This document shows, one piece after another, positions 1-9,002 of a stretch of DNA of 64,000 nt (position 1 is the first letter of the stretch; the number at the start of each line of letters is the position of its first letter). Below the pieces are notes generated by a model. It saw only the letters and a list, made by a program, of their open reading frames with translations. It was not told where the DNA came from and searched no databases. The position numbers and the translations under genes are program-made. The DNA comes from Brachyspira murdochii (GTDB taxonomy: Bacteria; Spirochaetota; JAAYUW01). The stretch covers positions 54,242 through 118,241 of the forward strand of contig DYJT01000002.1 in NCBI GenBank assembly GCA_020722965.1. Direction: 5' to 3'.

Positions 1-99
1 TTCTTATTATTATTTTTTATTATTAGTTCTTATTATTAATTCTTATTATTAATTCTTATTATTAAATTCTTATCTTTTTATTATTAATTCTTAAAATCT
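1..99. repeat. AT-rich 13-bp tandem repeat
   Basis: Three perfect head-to-tail copies of TTCTTATTATTAA lie at 27-39, 40-52 and 53-65. Degenerate copies flank them at 1-26 and 66-99. The array sits just downstream of the stop of the DUF190 gene and may extend left beyond the window. It looks like a simple-sequence array; no coding content is seen in it. Confidence 0.75.
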
Positions 100-122
100 T
101 TATTGTTATAATTAATTATCTT

Positions 123-455
123 TCAAGAGTGCCTATATTTTATAACCTTAACTTCTTCAATTGTTATAAGACCTTCTGTAACAACCTCATCTAAAAAAGG
201 AAATAATTTTTCAATGTTTTCCATGCTATCTACGATTTCAATTATTACAGGTAAATCTTCTGATAGATCTAGAAATTTTGCCCTATGCATTCTGCTATCG
301 GCCCCAAAACCTAAAATACCTCTTGTGACTGTCGCTCCAGCTAAATGTAATTCTCTAGCTTTTTTAACAATCGCTTCATATAAGGGATTCCCTTTATACT
401 TATCAGATTCTCCGATAAAAATTCTTAATAACATAGAGTTTTCGGATAGTTTCAT
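123..455 (-). CDS. DUF190 family protein
   Basis: A 110-residue cytoplasmic protein of the DUF190 family. It shows the typical LRIFIGE segment near the N-terminus, a glycine-rich ATVTRGILGFG segment in the middle and the DLPVIIEIVD strand. Family members are small ferredoxin-fold proteins of unknown biochemical role that are often encoded beside the fluoride channel gene crcB/fluC. That is the arrangement here: the gene lies 17 bp downstream of fluC on the same strand. The likely role is in fluoride resistance or its regulation, by context only. Confidence 0.85.
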   Translation of the reverse strand: MKLSENSMLLRIFIGESDKYKGNPLYEAIVKKARELHLAGATVTRGILGFGADSRMHRAKFLDLSEDLPVIIEIVDSMENIEKLFPFLDEVVTEGLITIEEVKVIKYRHS

Positions 456-472
456 TTTAAATTCCTTTTATG

Positions 473-859
473 TTATGGCCTTGTTAAAAACAATAACTTA
501 GCTACATAAATACCAATAATAATAAAAATTATTCCGGTTATATTGCTTAAAAAGATATTTAAAATTCCAAGAAAGATTTCTTTATCCCTAAAAAGATTGA
601 CTGTTTCCATCATATATGTAGAAAATGTTGTAAAAGCCCCTATTAAACCAATTGACAAAAAACCTCGAATTTCCGGGAAAATAGAAATTCTTTCAAATAT
701 TGTGTATAAAAGTCCAATAAAAAAACATCCAATAGAATTAACTATAAAGGTGCCCAAAGGGAAAGAGGAAATATCAAATGAACCTATAAATCTAGAAAGT
801 AAAAACCTTAAAATTGCACCTATAAAACCACCTATGGCTATTGATAATATGTTTACCAT
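473..859 (-). CDS. crcB: Fluoride channel FluC/CrcB
   Basis: A 128-residue membrane protein with four hydrophobic segments, the usual FluC length. FluC dimers export fluoride from the cytoplasm. Family signatures visible are GGFIGAILRF near residue 9, FPLGTFIVNSIGCF around residues 33-46 and GAFTTFSTY near residue 75, the last holding the conserved Thr/Phe/Ser pore positions. It is transcribed first, with the DUF190 gene 17 bp downstream, so the pair is probably one operon. No convincing fluoride riboswitch is seen upstream. The following block of DNA holds the tail of a CPBP gene on the same strand. Confidence 0.92.
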   Translation of the reverse strand: MVNILSIAIGGFIGAILRFLLSRFIGSFDISSFPLGTFIVNSIGCFFIGLLYTIFERISIFPEIRGFLSIGLIGAFTTFSTYMMETVNLFRDKEIFLGILNIFLSNITGIIFIIIGIYVAKLLFLTRP

Positions 860-939
860 AACAAAAAATCCTGAAAAATTGTTGTAAAATTAATTTTGGC
901 AAATTTATCACATGATAAAAATAAAACATCAAAATTTGA

Positions 940-1448
940 TTAAAATAAAATCAAGTTTGATAAACTATGAGCCATAAAAGACGGGAAAAGGTAATTTTCA
1001 ATTGAGTATAATAGATTTAGTAAAATACTACAGATAAAATAAAGAAAAAGTATATAGGTCGAAGAAAATGGTAAATGAGATAGAGAAAAAATTATACTGC
1101 CAAATATAATTTTAAAATTTTATTTGTTTTTCTTAAAAATAAGGTCATTAGAATATATCTGTAAAGTAATTCTTCGAATAATGGTATAAAAATGGGAATA
1201 AATATAAGATTATAGTAATTAAAATCATCATTTAATATAGAATTAGATAGAGCATTTATCTGTAAAAGAAGAATAATAAGCAAGATAGAAGTAAAAATTC
1301 CCTCAATTATATGCCTAAAAATTATTTTTGTATTTGTAAAGTTTAATCTATAGGAAAACTTATTTTTATAGATTAAAAATAAGCTAATAACATGGGCAAA
1401 AATAGCCGAATAACGATAAAAAACAAAAGAGTTTAAAAAATCATCCAT
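940..1448 (-). pseudogene. CPBP-family intramembrane protease, frameshifted
   Basis: The first frame (1448 to 1092) encodes 118 residues of a membrane protein with the CPBP (Abi) motif 1, PLFEELLYRY (EExxxR). It then stops. In the -1 frame the reading continues without a break to a stop at 940-942 and carries the other two family motifs, IFSLSHLPF (FxxxH) and FPSFMAHSLSN (HxxxN). Together the two frames make one complete protease of about 170 residues, which proves that this is one gene split by a frameshift. The frames can be joined exactly at T TTA AAA (minus strand, 1116-1110), a classic -1 slippery heptamer. So programmed frameshifting, a true indel and a sequencing error in the A/T runs are all possible. 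CPBP proteases cleave within membranes; the bacterial substrate is unknown here. Confidence 0.8.
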
Positions 1449-1790
1449 ATGAGAATTAAAAAATCGAATTAATAATGCAAAAATTCCTAATCTGATTATT
1501 TATTTTTGCCTGAGGTAATAATAAATTATTAAAAAAAAATTAAATTCCGAATAGCATAAAAATTATTTATTTTTAGTTTCAAATGTTAAAATTTCAAAAA
1601 TTAAAAAAAAAATTAAAAAATTGTAAAAATTTTCTTGCTATTTTATAAAATTTGATTATTATATTTGTGTAAGCGGAAAGTATTGGTTTAATGAAAGATT
1701 TTAATAAGTTTTGAAATCAATTATTTAATCGATCCTTATTCTCTAATATTTAAACTAATATGATCTGTAAGAATTTAAGGAGTTTTTTTT
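1449..1790. other. Intergenic region, leader of RRM gene
   Basis: This 342-bp stretch separates the divergent CPBP and RRM genes. It is very AT-rich with long A and T runs and no ORF. The right half (about 1670-1790) would be a 5' untranslated leader of roughly 120 nt for the RRM gene if the promoter at 1635-1662 is used. Confidence 0.6.
1635..1662 (+). promoter_or_regulatory. Candidate sigma-70 promoter of RRM gene
   Basis: TTGCTA (1635-1640) and TATTAT (1657-1662) are separated by 16 bp and point towards the RRM gene. The -10 matches consensus in 5 of 6 positions and the -35 in 4 of 6. In such AT-rich DNA this is only moderate evidence. Confidence 0.4.
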
Positions 1791-2081
1791 ATGTCTAAGA
1801 AGATTTATGTCGGTAATATGAATTACAAAACCGACGAAGAAACACTAAAAAAAGAATTTGAGGCTTTTGGTGAAGTAACATCTGCAAAAATCGTTGTTGA
1901 TCAAATGAGCAGACGCTCAAAAGGCTTTGCGTTTGTCGAAATGGCAAATGATTCCGAAGCTATGAATGCTATTAATGCCCTTAATGGCAAAGAAGTTGAT
2001 GGAAGACCTTTAAAGGTTAACGAAGCTATCGACAAAAACACACGCTTTAACCAAAGAGGATATCAAAGAAGAAGCTATTGA
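1791..2081 (+). CDS. RRM-domain RNA-binding protein
   Basis: A 96-residue protein made of a single RNA recognition motif. RNP2 is IYVGNM (residues 5-10) and RNP1 is KGFAFVEM (residues 44-51), with the aromatic residues that stack on RNA. A short basic tail rich in Arg, Tyr and Gln ends the protein. It resembles the small cold-inducible RNA-binding proteins of cyanobacteria and other bacteria, proposed RNA chaperones. The start has a good Shine-Dalgarno AAGGAG. A long leader and a strong terminator make it a single-gene transcript. Its codons are richer in G and C than most neighbours, which fits high expression. Confidence 0.93.
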   Translation: MSKKIYVGNMNYKTDEETLKKEFEAFGEVTSAKIVVDQMSRRSKGFAFVEMANDSEAMNAINALNGKEVDGRPLKVNEAIDKNTRFNQRGYQRRSY

Positions 2082-2098
2082 CATATAGGTAGCAAATT

Positions 2099-2129
2099 AA
2101 AAAGCTGTCAGTTAATCTGGCAGCTTTTT
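2099..2129 (+). terminator. Rho-independent terminator
   Basis: A 13-bp stem AAAAAGCTGTCAG / CTGGCAGCTTTTT with one T.G pair and a 5-nt loop TTAAT. The 3' arm ends in the T-tract. It lies 17 bp after the RRM stop codon. Confidence 0.9.
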
Positions 2130-2163
2130 ATTTAAATTAAGTAGTCTTATTTACATATCTTAA

Positions 2164-3474
2164 TTACTTACCGCTTATTATAACACCTTCAGATTTAATA
2201 TAAGGTATAAAAGAAAAACCATCATTTATATGTTCTTTAGAGATTCCATTTATAGATTTGAAAAGTGAAGAATAATTTCCACTTACCATAGTCTCTGTTA
2301 CAGGGTATAAGATCTGCCCATTCTTGATAATATAACTATTTTTAGCTATTCCAGAAAAATCGCCATTTGGCGTTACCTCTCCACCAGAAAATCTATCCAT
2401 TAAAATACCATTACTGGTAGACTTTATAAGATCTTGAAGGTTGTCATTCCCTTTGATTATAAAACCCTGACCATAATTTGGAGCTCTTGGTCTTCCTGTT
2501 TTTAATGATCCATAATATGATAGTAGAAGAGAGTTTAGTTTCCCATTGTCAATTAATTTTAAGGGTTTTGTTAAAAATCCATCTGAGGTAAAGAATGATT
2601 TTGAAACAAACTCATTACTTAATGGATCGGCAATTATAGTTAAAATATCGGATGCTATATTTTGTCCAACCATATCCTTATATATACTTGTTCCTTTAAT
2701 AATTGAGGAATCTCTAAGGCTATCAAGTAAAAATGAGAATAATTCCCATGCAGAAGAAGGTGTAAATATTATCGAACCTTCAAATTTGTTATTTATGTTT
2801 TTCGCATCCAGTTGTTCAATATTTTGTCTCAATAAAAATTCAAGATTTTCCCAATTTAAAATAGGTTTTTTCAAATCCTTTTTGGAACATGTAAAATAAT
2901 TAAAAGAAGAGACTTTATCTTCTTTTCTTGAAGAAAAAACTGTAGTAAAAGAATATTTTCTACTTTTGTCTAAAAAATGAGTTCCGTTTGAACTTATTAG
3001 ATGAAGATAACCTCTTTCGTAATCTAATAATCCTTCTTCAAGGTTTATTAAAGGGTATTTTCCCTTAACATTATCAATCAATTCTTCGAGTCTATATACC
3101 ATTTCTTCTTTGGAGAATTCAAAATTATCATCTGAAAATTCTTTAATAGCTTCAAAAGGAGCAAGTTCATTTGCGGAATCTTCTAATGATGATTCTATTA
3201 TATTTTTTAATTCTTCAAGATTTTTTTCAATTTCATTAATATTCAAAGTGTTTATAGCGACAGATCCTCTTTTATGCCCTATATATCCAGTAATACTTAT
3301 TGATTCTGTAAAAGTAGTTCTGAATAGATCTAATGTATTTGTATGTAAGTTTAACTCATAATTCTCATCTCTACCAACAAATATAAGTAATTTTTCAATC
3401 CCTATTTTTTTAGCTTTTTCAATGGTTTTTTCGCCGATAATCTTATCATTTTCAATATTATCAAAGATTGACAT
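2164..3474 (-). CDS. tldE: TldE/PmbA family metalloprotease subunit
   Basis: A 436-residue protein of the TldD/PmbA family. TldD and TldE form a heterodimeric zinc protease that trims small unfolded peptides, for example microcin B17 precursors and the CcdA antitoxin in E. coli. This subunit lacks the HExxxH zinc motif and keeps TldE-like regions such as GRPRAPNYGQGF and the C-terminal SFIPYIKSEGVIISG. It is the downstream gene of the pair. Its ATG overlaps the tldD stop by one base (TAATG) and its Shine-Dalgarno GGAGGA is inside tldD, so the two are translationally coupled. The spacing supports an obligate complex. Confidence 0.92.
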   Translation of the reverse strand: MSIFDNIENDKIIGEKTIEKAKKIGIEKLLIFVGRDENYELNLHTNTLDLFRTTFTESISITGYIGHKRGSVAINTLNINEIEKNLEELKNIIESSLEDSANELAPFEAIKEFSDDNFEFSKEEMVYRLEELIDNVKGKYPLINLEEGLLDYERGYLHLISSNGTHFLDKSRKYSFTTVFSSRKEDKVSSFNYFTCSKKDLKKPILNWENLEFLLRQNIEQLDAKNINNKFEGSIIFTPSSAWELFSFLLDSLRDSSIIKGTSIYKDMVGQNIASDILTIIADPLSNEFVSKSFFTSDGFLTKPLKLIDNGKLNSLLLSYYGSLKTGRPRAPNYGQGFIIKGNDNLQDLIKSTSNGILMDRFSGGEVTPNGDFSGIAKNSYIIKNGQILYPVTETMVSGNYSSLFKSINGISKEHINDGFSFIPYIKSEGVIISGK

Positions 3475-4859
3475 TATCTTCCTCCTATCATAATATCACA
3501 CCTAATTGCAGCACCTCCTAAAGCAACGGGTATTGGTTGTTTTTTGCCACAAAAACCAGAAGATTCCCAGTGAAAATCATTCGAAACCATATCCACACTT
3601 TTTAGCAATTCAAAAGCGATTCCAGATATTGTTGTATCTTTTATCGCTTTACCAAGTTTTCCATTTTTTATTTCATAGCCAAAAGTCACTGAAAACATAA
3701 ATTCTCCATTAGTATCAGCCTGCCCATTCGATGATTGGCAAAGATAATAGCCATCATCTATGGATGAGATCATCTGCTGAAGTGTTTCATTGCCAGGTAA
3801 AATAGCGGTATTTCTCATTCTTACTAATGGTTCATCATTGAATAGATATGCTCTTGCATTCCCGGTTAGGTTCATATTTAGTATCTGTGCTGTTTCTTTT
3901 GAATTCATGTAATTTACTAAAATACCATCTTTTATAATTGTTGCATCTTCACATAATGTCCCTTCGTCATCAATAAATACAGGAACAGGGCACAATTTCG
4001 AGAAGGCATGATGAGCAAAATCTGTCAGAGTAATTAAAGGAGATGCAACCTGTTTACCCAGATTATCTTTTGCTACTGAACCAGCGATAACCATATCTGC
4101 TTCTACCGTATGACCTATCGCTTCGTGAGCAAGCATTCCAGAAATTTTAGAATCTAAAATACATTTTTTTATTCCGGCTTCTGCAAATATCCCTTCGGCT
4201 TTTCTTTTTAAATTCTCATATAGTTTATCTATAAATGAAAAAAGGATATTGACAGAGGGGAAATTATGTGAAAATCTCCCAATATCACCATAAACATCCA
4301 TCAATTCTATTGGTTTGCCATCTTTTTCTATAGATAAAACAATATAAATATAACTTCGTGGGTACAAGATGCTGCTAAAACTTCCATCAGATGTTGCAAA
4401 TTCCTTTTTGAATACCTGTTGAGTAAAAATAAGGACTCTTGATAATAGATCTTTATATTTTGTTGCTATATAATTATCTATTTCTTTTAAAAAATTAATA
4501 TAAGCGCCTTGAGACTCGTTTAAATCTACAACATTGTATTCATCATAATTAAATGTGTGAGAAAATGGTTTAGATGGAAGTAGTTTTGAAGGTGATTTGA
4601 AAGAGATAAATTTTGCATTGTCTGTCGATTCCTGTATCAACTTAAAAGCAGTCTCTTTGCTGATATTAGGGCTTGATGAGAATCCCCATTTGCCATTATA
4701 ATAGCTTCGGGAAGAAATCCCACTAATTTTTGTTGAACTATTCTGCGTGATTTCTCCATTTAGCATAGATATTTTGATGTTATGTGTGTCAGAAACTCTT
4801 AATTCTGTATATTGTTTGCTTTTATTAACAATTTCTTTTAAATCAATTTGGGAAATCAT
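3474..4859 (-). CDS. tldD: TldD family zinc metalloprotease
   Basis: A 461-residue protein, the catalytic partner of TldE. The zinc motif HEAIGH is at residues 245-250, inside GMLAHEAIGHTVEADMV. Other family landmarks are DDEGT, GNARAY, MRNT, the segment SSNGQADTNGEFMFSV and the C-terminal GGAAIRCDIMIGG. It lies first in a two-gene operon with tldE. The start ATG has Shine-Dalgarno GGAGG 4 bp upstream. The family is cytosolic. Confidence 0.94.
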   Translation of the reverse strand: MISQIDLKEIVNKSKQYTELRVSDTHNIKISMLNGEITQNSSTKISGISSRSYYNGKWGFSSSPNISKETAFKLIQESTDNAKFISFKSPSKLLPSKPFSHTFNYDEYNVVDLNESQGAYINFLKEIDNYIATKYKDLLSRVLIFTQQVFKKEFATSDGSFSSILYPRSYIYIVLSIEKDGKPIELMDVYGDIGRFSHNFPSVNILFSFIDKLYENLKRKAEGIFAEAGIKKCILDSKISGMLAHEAIGHTVEADMVIAGSVAKDNLGKQVASPLITLTDFAHHAFSKLCPVPVFIDDEGTLCEDATIIKDGILVNYMNSKETAQILNMNLTGNARAYLFNDEPLVRMRNTAILPGNETLQQMISSIDDGYYLCQSSNGQADTNGEFMFSVTFGYEIKNGKLGKAIKDTTISGIAFELLKSVDMVSNDFHWESSGFCGKKQPIPVALGGAAIRCDIMIGGR

Positions 4860-5001
4860 ATTTCCTCCAAATGAAAGATAATGTGATATTATTATTTAAA
4901 AATTTTATTGCAATTAATTAAAATCCGACAATTTATATGATAACTGAAAATTCAGAATTTTACGCTTTTTGATTGTATTTAAATATGAATTTGAATATGA
5001 T

Positions 5002-7245
5002 ATGAATTTGAATATGAGAAGAATCTATCTTTTTATATTTTATTTTATTATATTTTTCATTTTGCAAATAAATTGTAACGCTCAACAGGTTTATCAATTC
5101 AATAGCTTTTTCAATGGTTATGGTTTTTTTTCTAATCCTGCATTTTATGCATTTTCTGATAATCTTTTTTCTTTTTCATTTAAATATTATTCTGAAGATT
5201 TCAATCTATTGAGCATAAATATTTTAAATAGTCTATTAATCTCTTTTTATCTCCCTAATACTTTTGATAACAGTTTTTTTATTGGTATTCCTTTTAATTT
5301 TAAAATACAAAACTTTCCAATCTCTTTTGGATTAATGCTAAGCAATATGTATGCGAGTATTGGATATTATGCGAGAGTTTTTGGCTTTATAGAAATCGGC
5401 TTATTGGTATATTTCCCTTACAAAGACCAGTACAAAGAAATATTTGAAAATAAGTTTGAAATGCTTTTGGGATTTAAGATTTCCAAAATGATAATAATCT
5501 CTTCAAATCTCTTTTTCAAACATTCAATCTTTTCAAATAATATAAATCAAGAAAATCTATTCGATTATTTAAATTGGAAGATTAATTTTATTATAGATAT
5601 AGATTATACAAAATTGTTTTCTATCTCTTATCTTTCCGAAAATATTCTAGAATTATACTTTTGTTTTTATGAAAAATATAATTCTTTTAATCTTTCTTTC
5701 TCATTAGATACCGAGAATAACACATATTCATTTGGCTTTAATATTTCGAATAATAGAAAATATCATGAAAATAAGACTAAGGGGAACCTTTATATAATTG
5801 ACTTTAATGAAACTAAACCGAATATAGATTTATTCTTAAAATTAAGAGAAAAATCAAGGATAAAAGGAAATGTTTTCTTGTTTTATTTTGGAGACAGGAT
5901 AAAAAGAATAACCGATTATGAAGATTTAATAGAAATAATAAATGAATTAAAAAAGAATAACTTGTGTATCGCATTCATTGAAAAGCCTGATATCTTGAAT
6001 ATCGCAATTGCAACTTCTTTTAATTACGCAATTTTTGATAAGATAAAATCTCTTGATTTTTCTAAAAGAATAATTGAAAAAGGGATTATTGAGGATATAA
6101 CAGCATTTTTGTCCAATTTTCTGACTTTTTCAAATATAGGCGATACTCAAAGAGAAAGAATAATAAAAAATCTTGAAAAAACTCTTTTTAATAATGATAA
6201 TTTTAAAAATATTGTGCAGCAGATTTTCGATTACTTTATAAATATAATAATAGAAAACATAAATATTGATAGGGATCTTTTAATTTCACTTAGTTTGAAA
6301 GAAAATATTGATGATTTAAAAGATTTAACTGAATATGGTTTGATTGATCTTTTTGCTACCAAAGTAGATATTATTAAAAAGGTAGAAGAACTTTCATCAA
6401 AAAACAATTACTCTATAAAAAATAAAGAATATCTTTTTTTTGAAAGTGTTAAGATCTATAAAGAAGAATGGGCAGTAGATAGAAAAATAGCGATAATTTA
6501 TCTTAATGGTATAATTCTGCCTGAAAGTTATGAAAATTCTGATTTGAATCTTGAGATAATTTCGTATCAAAAAATTGAAAAAATAGTAAAAAAGATAGAA
6601 AATGAAAGATATGTTTGTGCCCTTTTTTTATTTGAATGTTCTGGAGGAGATCTTTTCGAAGGGATAAATATATTAAATTTGATAAAGAATTTAGGTGAAA
6701 AACTTCCAGTTTTTATACTTCAAGGTAGCTTAATTTCATCAGGGTCATTTATAGCATCTCTTACAAAAAACAAGTTGTATGCTCATAAAAACTCAATTAT
6801 TTTACCAGAATTTTTTATTAGATATTTTTCTTTTGCCCAAATAGTCAATTCCGGGTTTTATCAATATCAGATTAAGTTAGATGAAGATAATTCGATTCTT
6901 TTTTTTGATGAAGATAGTAATGCCAAAATTATAATGGAAGATTTAATAAAAAGCAGTAAAAAATTAATTAACTCTATTATTCAAAAACAAAGGAATTTAA
7001 ATAAAAAACAAATTGATAGTATTAATGAATATTCAATATTTTCTGGGTTTGATTCGGTTGGTTTTAATTTATTAGATTTTGTTATGAATTTTAACTCTAT
7101 TTTAAATGCAATCATAAGGCAATTGGAACTAGATGAAGAAAATATAAAATATGAAATAATAGAACTTTCCACAAAAAAGGGGAAAGCAAATTTTTTTAGT
7201 TTTTTTTCTGACCTTTTAAGACAGATATTAGATTATTTTGCTTAG
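5002..7245 (+). CDS. Secreted SppA-like (S49) protein with outer-membrane-like N-terminus
   Basis: From the ATG at 5002 the product is 747 residues. A signal peptide ends near CNAQQ; an ATG at 5014 is also possible, and a TTG start at 4969 would add 11 residues that spoil the signal peptide. No good Shine-Dalgarno is seen. Residues of about 28-250 are aromatic-rich alternating segments like an outer-membrane beta-barrel. The rest resembles both halves of a 67-kDa-type signal peptide peptidase (S49). The first half has NLYIIDFN and NLCIAFIEKPD. The second has IAIIYLNGIILPESY, LFLFECSGGDLFEGINIL and ISSGSFIAS with Ser580 as the expected nucleophile. At the expected catalytic Lys of the first half (GxYKS in E. 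coli SppA) this protein reads GIIED, so no Lys is seen. It may be a degenerate or repurposed protease. The family call rests on my own pattern reading. Confidence 0.6.
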   Translation: MNLNMRRIYLFIFYFIIFFILQINCNAQQVYQFNSFFNGYGFFSNPAFYAFSDNLFSFSFKYYSEDFNLLSINILNSLLISFYLPNTFDNSFFIGIPFNFKIQNFPISFGLMLSNMYASIGYYARVFGFIEIGLLVYFPYKDQYKEIFENKFEMLLGFKISKMIIISSNLFFKHSIFSNNINQENLFDYLNWKINFIIDIDYTKLFSISYLSENILELYFCFYEKYNSFNLSFSLDTENNTYSFGFNISNNRKYHENKTKGNLYIIDFNETKPNIDLFLKLREKSRIKGNVFLFYFGDRIKRITDYEDLIEIINELKKNNLCIAFIEKPDILNIAIATSFNYAIFDKIKSLDFSKRIIEKGIIEDITAFLSNFLTFSNIGDTQRERIIKNLEKTLFNNDNFKNIVQQIFDYFINIIIENINIDRDLLISLSLKENIDDLKDLTEYGLIDLFATKVDIIKKVEELSSKNNYSIKNKEYLFFESVKIYKEEWAVDRKIAIIYLNGIILPESYENSDLNLEIISYQKIEKIVKKIENERYVCALFLFECSGGDLFEGINILNLIKNLGEKLPVFILQGSLISSGSFIASLTKNKLYAHKNSIILPEFFIRYFSFAQIVNSGFYQYQIKLDEDNSILFFDEDSNAKIIMEDLIKSSKKLINSIIQKQRNLNKKQIDSINEYSIFSGFDSVGFNLLDFVMNFNSILNAIIRQLELDEENIKYEIIELSTKKGKANFFSFFSDLLRQILDYFA

Positions 7246-7292
7246 AAATAATAATCAGTAGAGAAAATTTATAATAATTTTATTAATTAAAA

Positions 7293-8975
7293 ATGGAAAA
7301 TATAAATAAATCTTTTTTTTTAAAAAATATATCGGTTATTGCAGAAAAAATCCCCTATTTTGAGATAATGATCTCGAAATTTTATTTTAATTATGATTTG
7401 AATTTCTCGATTTCAAATAATAAGCTTGTGGATCAACTTTTTGAAAAAGTTTTAATAATTAAAAAGGGTTTTGAGATAAAGAAGATTGCAGATAAATTAT
7501 ATGTGCCTATTGAAAAAAATAGCAACAAAAAGATTCATTCAATATATAACCCTATTAGAGAATCATTAGATATTGAACAAAATATTAATTCTAATATATG
7601 TTATGAAATATATGGAATTGGTTTTCTATACAATTTGTATAATTTAAAGGCTATTGGTTTAAATGATAAAAAAAATAATAATTTTAATAATCAACCAATA
7701 TTTGTTTTAATAGACGAAAATCTTGATCTACTTTTACTAAGCTGTTGTTACATGAATATAGATGAAATTTTTAAAAACAACAGGATTTTCATTTATATTA
7801 AAGGAATTAAAGATGATTTTAAGTTGAAATCAATTGTTTTCTCATATCTTTTTGATGTTTTTAATCCCTTTTTTATAGATAAAATTTATATTAAAGAGAA
7901 CCAAAATTGTTTTTTAAAATATAATCTTTCTGACATAAAAGAAGAATGGGAAGGTTTTAGAAAAGAGCTTATTTTAAATATCAAAACATTTTTGATAAAT
8001 TTTAAATTTGAATTGAACAATATTATCAGAAATTTAAGTAATATTAAAAATTCAAATGAATTAAAATTAAAATTTGAAAATAAAAAAAATTTTGAAGATT
8101 TGAAATTTAACAACAAAAAAAAAGCAATTATAATTGGTGCTTCGCCATCTTTAGATAAAGAAGAAAATATAGAAGAAATTTTAAAATTTACCAAAGATAA
8201 AAGTAATTTAATAGCAACCGTAGACAATGGTCTGAATTTCTGTATTAATCATAATATTAAGCCAGATTTAATATTTCTTTTGGATAGCAGAAATATAGCA
8301 AAACTTATGTTTAATAAGCTTCCTTCAACATTTAAACAGATACCTATAATATTACCAATAAGCTGTGCAAATTTTATATTAAATAAATTGAATAATCTTT
8401 ATTTTTTTTCTTTGAATTACTTTTATGATATCTATTATTTTATAGAAAGTATTCAGAAAAAAAATTTGTTAAGAACAAATTTTAATCAAGAGGCTCTGAA
8501 TCTTTATAGGTCTATATTTGAAAATATCCCTTTTATAAATATTCCTACCAAAAATGTGGGTGCTTTTTCTTATCTATTTTTAAAATATTTGGGATATCAT
8601 GATATTAAAACATTTGGGATAGATTTTTCTTTCTTTCAAAAAAAGTATTATTACAAGGAATCATATTTTTATTATTTTTATAATTCCAGGCAAAATTACA
8701 CCAAAACTACGCAAAATTATAACCTATTTTCCGTATTAAGAAAAGGCGAAAAATATCTTTTTGAAAATTACATTTCTGAGTTTGAAAAAATAGATAGTAA
8801 AAAATTAGAATTTTTAAGTTTTAATTATTTTAGTTTTTTAAATTCTGATGAAATATTTAATAGATATCTTTTGAATCTTATGTCATATCATTATATAAAG
8901 TATACAGAAAGAGAAAAATCCGAATATTTAGGAAAGATTTTAATGGACAAATATGATAATCTTTTATTTTATTGA
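7293..8975 (+). CDS. DUF115/maf motility-associated glycosyltransferase-like protein
   Basis: A 560-residue protein without a signal peptide. The recognisable core is the DUF115 (MptE-like/maf) domain in the middle: KKAIIIGASPSLDKE, then LIATVDNGLNFCI, NIKPDLIFLLDSR and later NVGAFSYLFLKYLG and HDIKTFGIDFSF. Maf proteins add nonulosonic-acid sugars to flagellins in Campylobacter, Helicobacter and others, and spirochaetes carry DUF115 members. The N-terminal about 270 residues and the Tyr/Phe-rich tail are not recognised. It lies 72 bp before the sigma-28 promoter of fliS, which supports a flagellar role. No flagellin gene lies in the window. Confidence 0.8.
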   Translation: MENINKSFFLKNISVIAEKIPYFEIMISKFYFNYDLNFSISNNKLVDQLFEKVLIIKKGFEIKKIADKLYVPIEKNSNKKIHSIYNPIRESLDIEQNINSNICYEIYGIGFLYNLYNLKAIGLNDKKNNNFNNQPIFVLIDENLDLLLLSCCYMNIDEIFKNNRIFIYIKGIKDDFKLKSIVFSYLFDVFNPFFIDKIYIKENQNCFLKYNLSDIKEEWEGFRKELILNIKTFLINFKFELNNIIRNLSNIKNSNELKLKFENKKNFEDLKFNNKKKAIIIGASPSLDKEENIEEILKFTKDKSNLIATVDNGLNFCINHNIKPDLIFLLDSRNIAKLMFNKLPSTFKQIPIILPISCANFILNKLNNLYFFSLNYFYDIYYFIESIQKKNLLRTNFNQEALNLYRSIFENIPFINIPTKNVGAFSYLFLKYLGYHDIKTFGIDFSFFQKKYYYKESYFYYFYNSRQNYTKTTQNYNLFSVLRKGEKYLFENYISEFEKIDSKKLEFLSFNYFSFLNSDEIFNRYLLNLMSYHYIKYTEREKSEYLGKILMDKYDNLLFY

Positions 8976-9002
8976 AATATATTTTCTAATTGGTATTTTT
9001 TA

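Noticed and set aside
1-99. CRISPR array
   Set aside because: Units are 13 bp without spacers; nothing in the window has the repeat-spacer pattern or cas genes.
860-939. Fluoride riboswitch before fluC
   Set aside because: No conserved riboswitch core or pseudoknot could be found on the minus strand; the region also follows directly on the tail of the CPBP gene.
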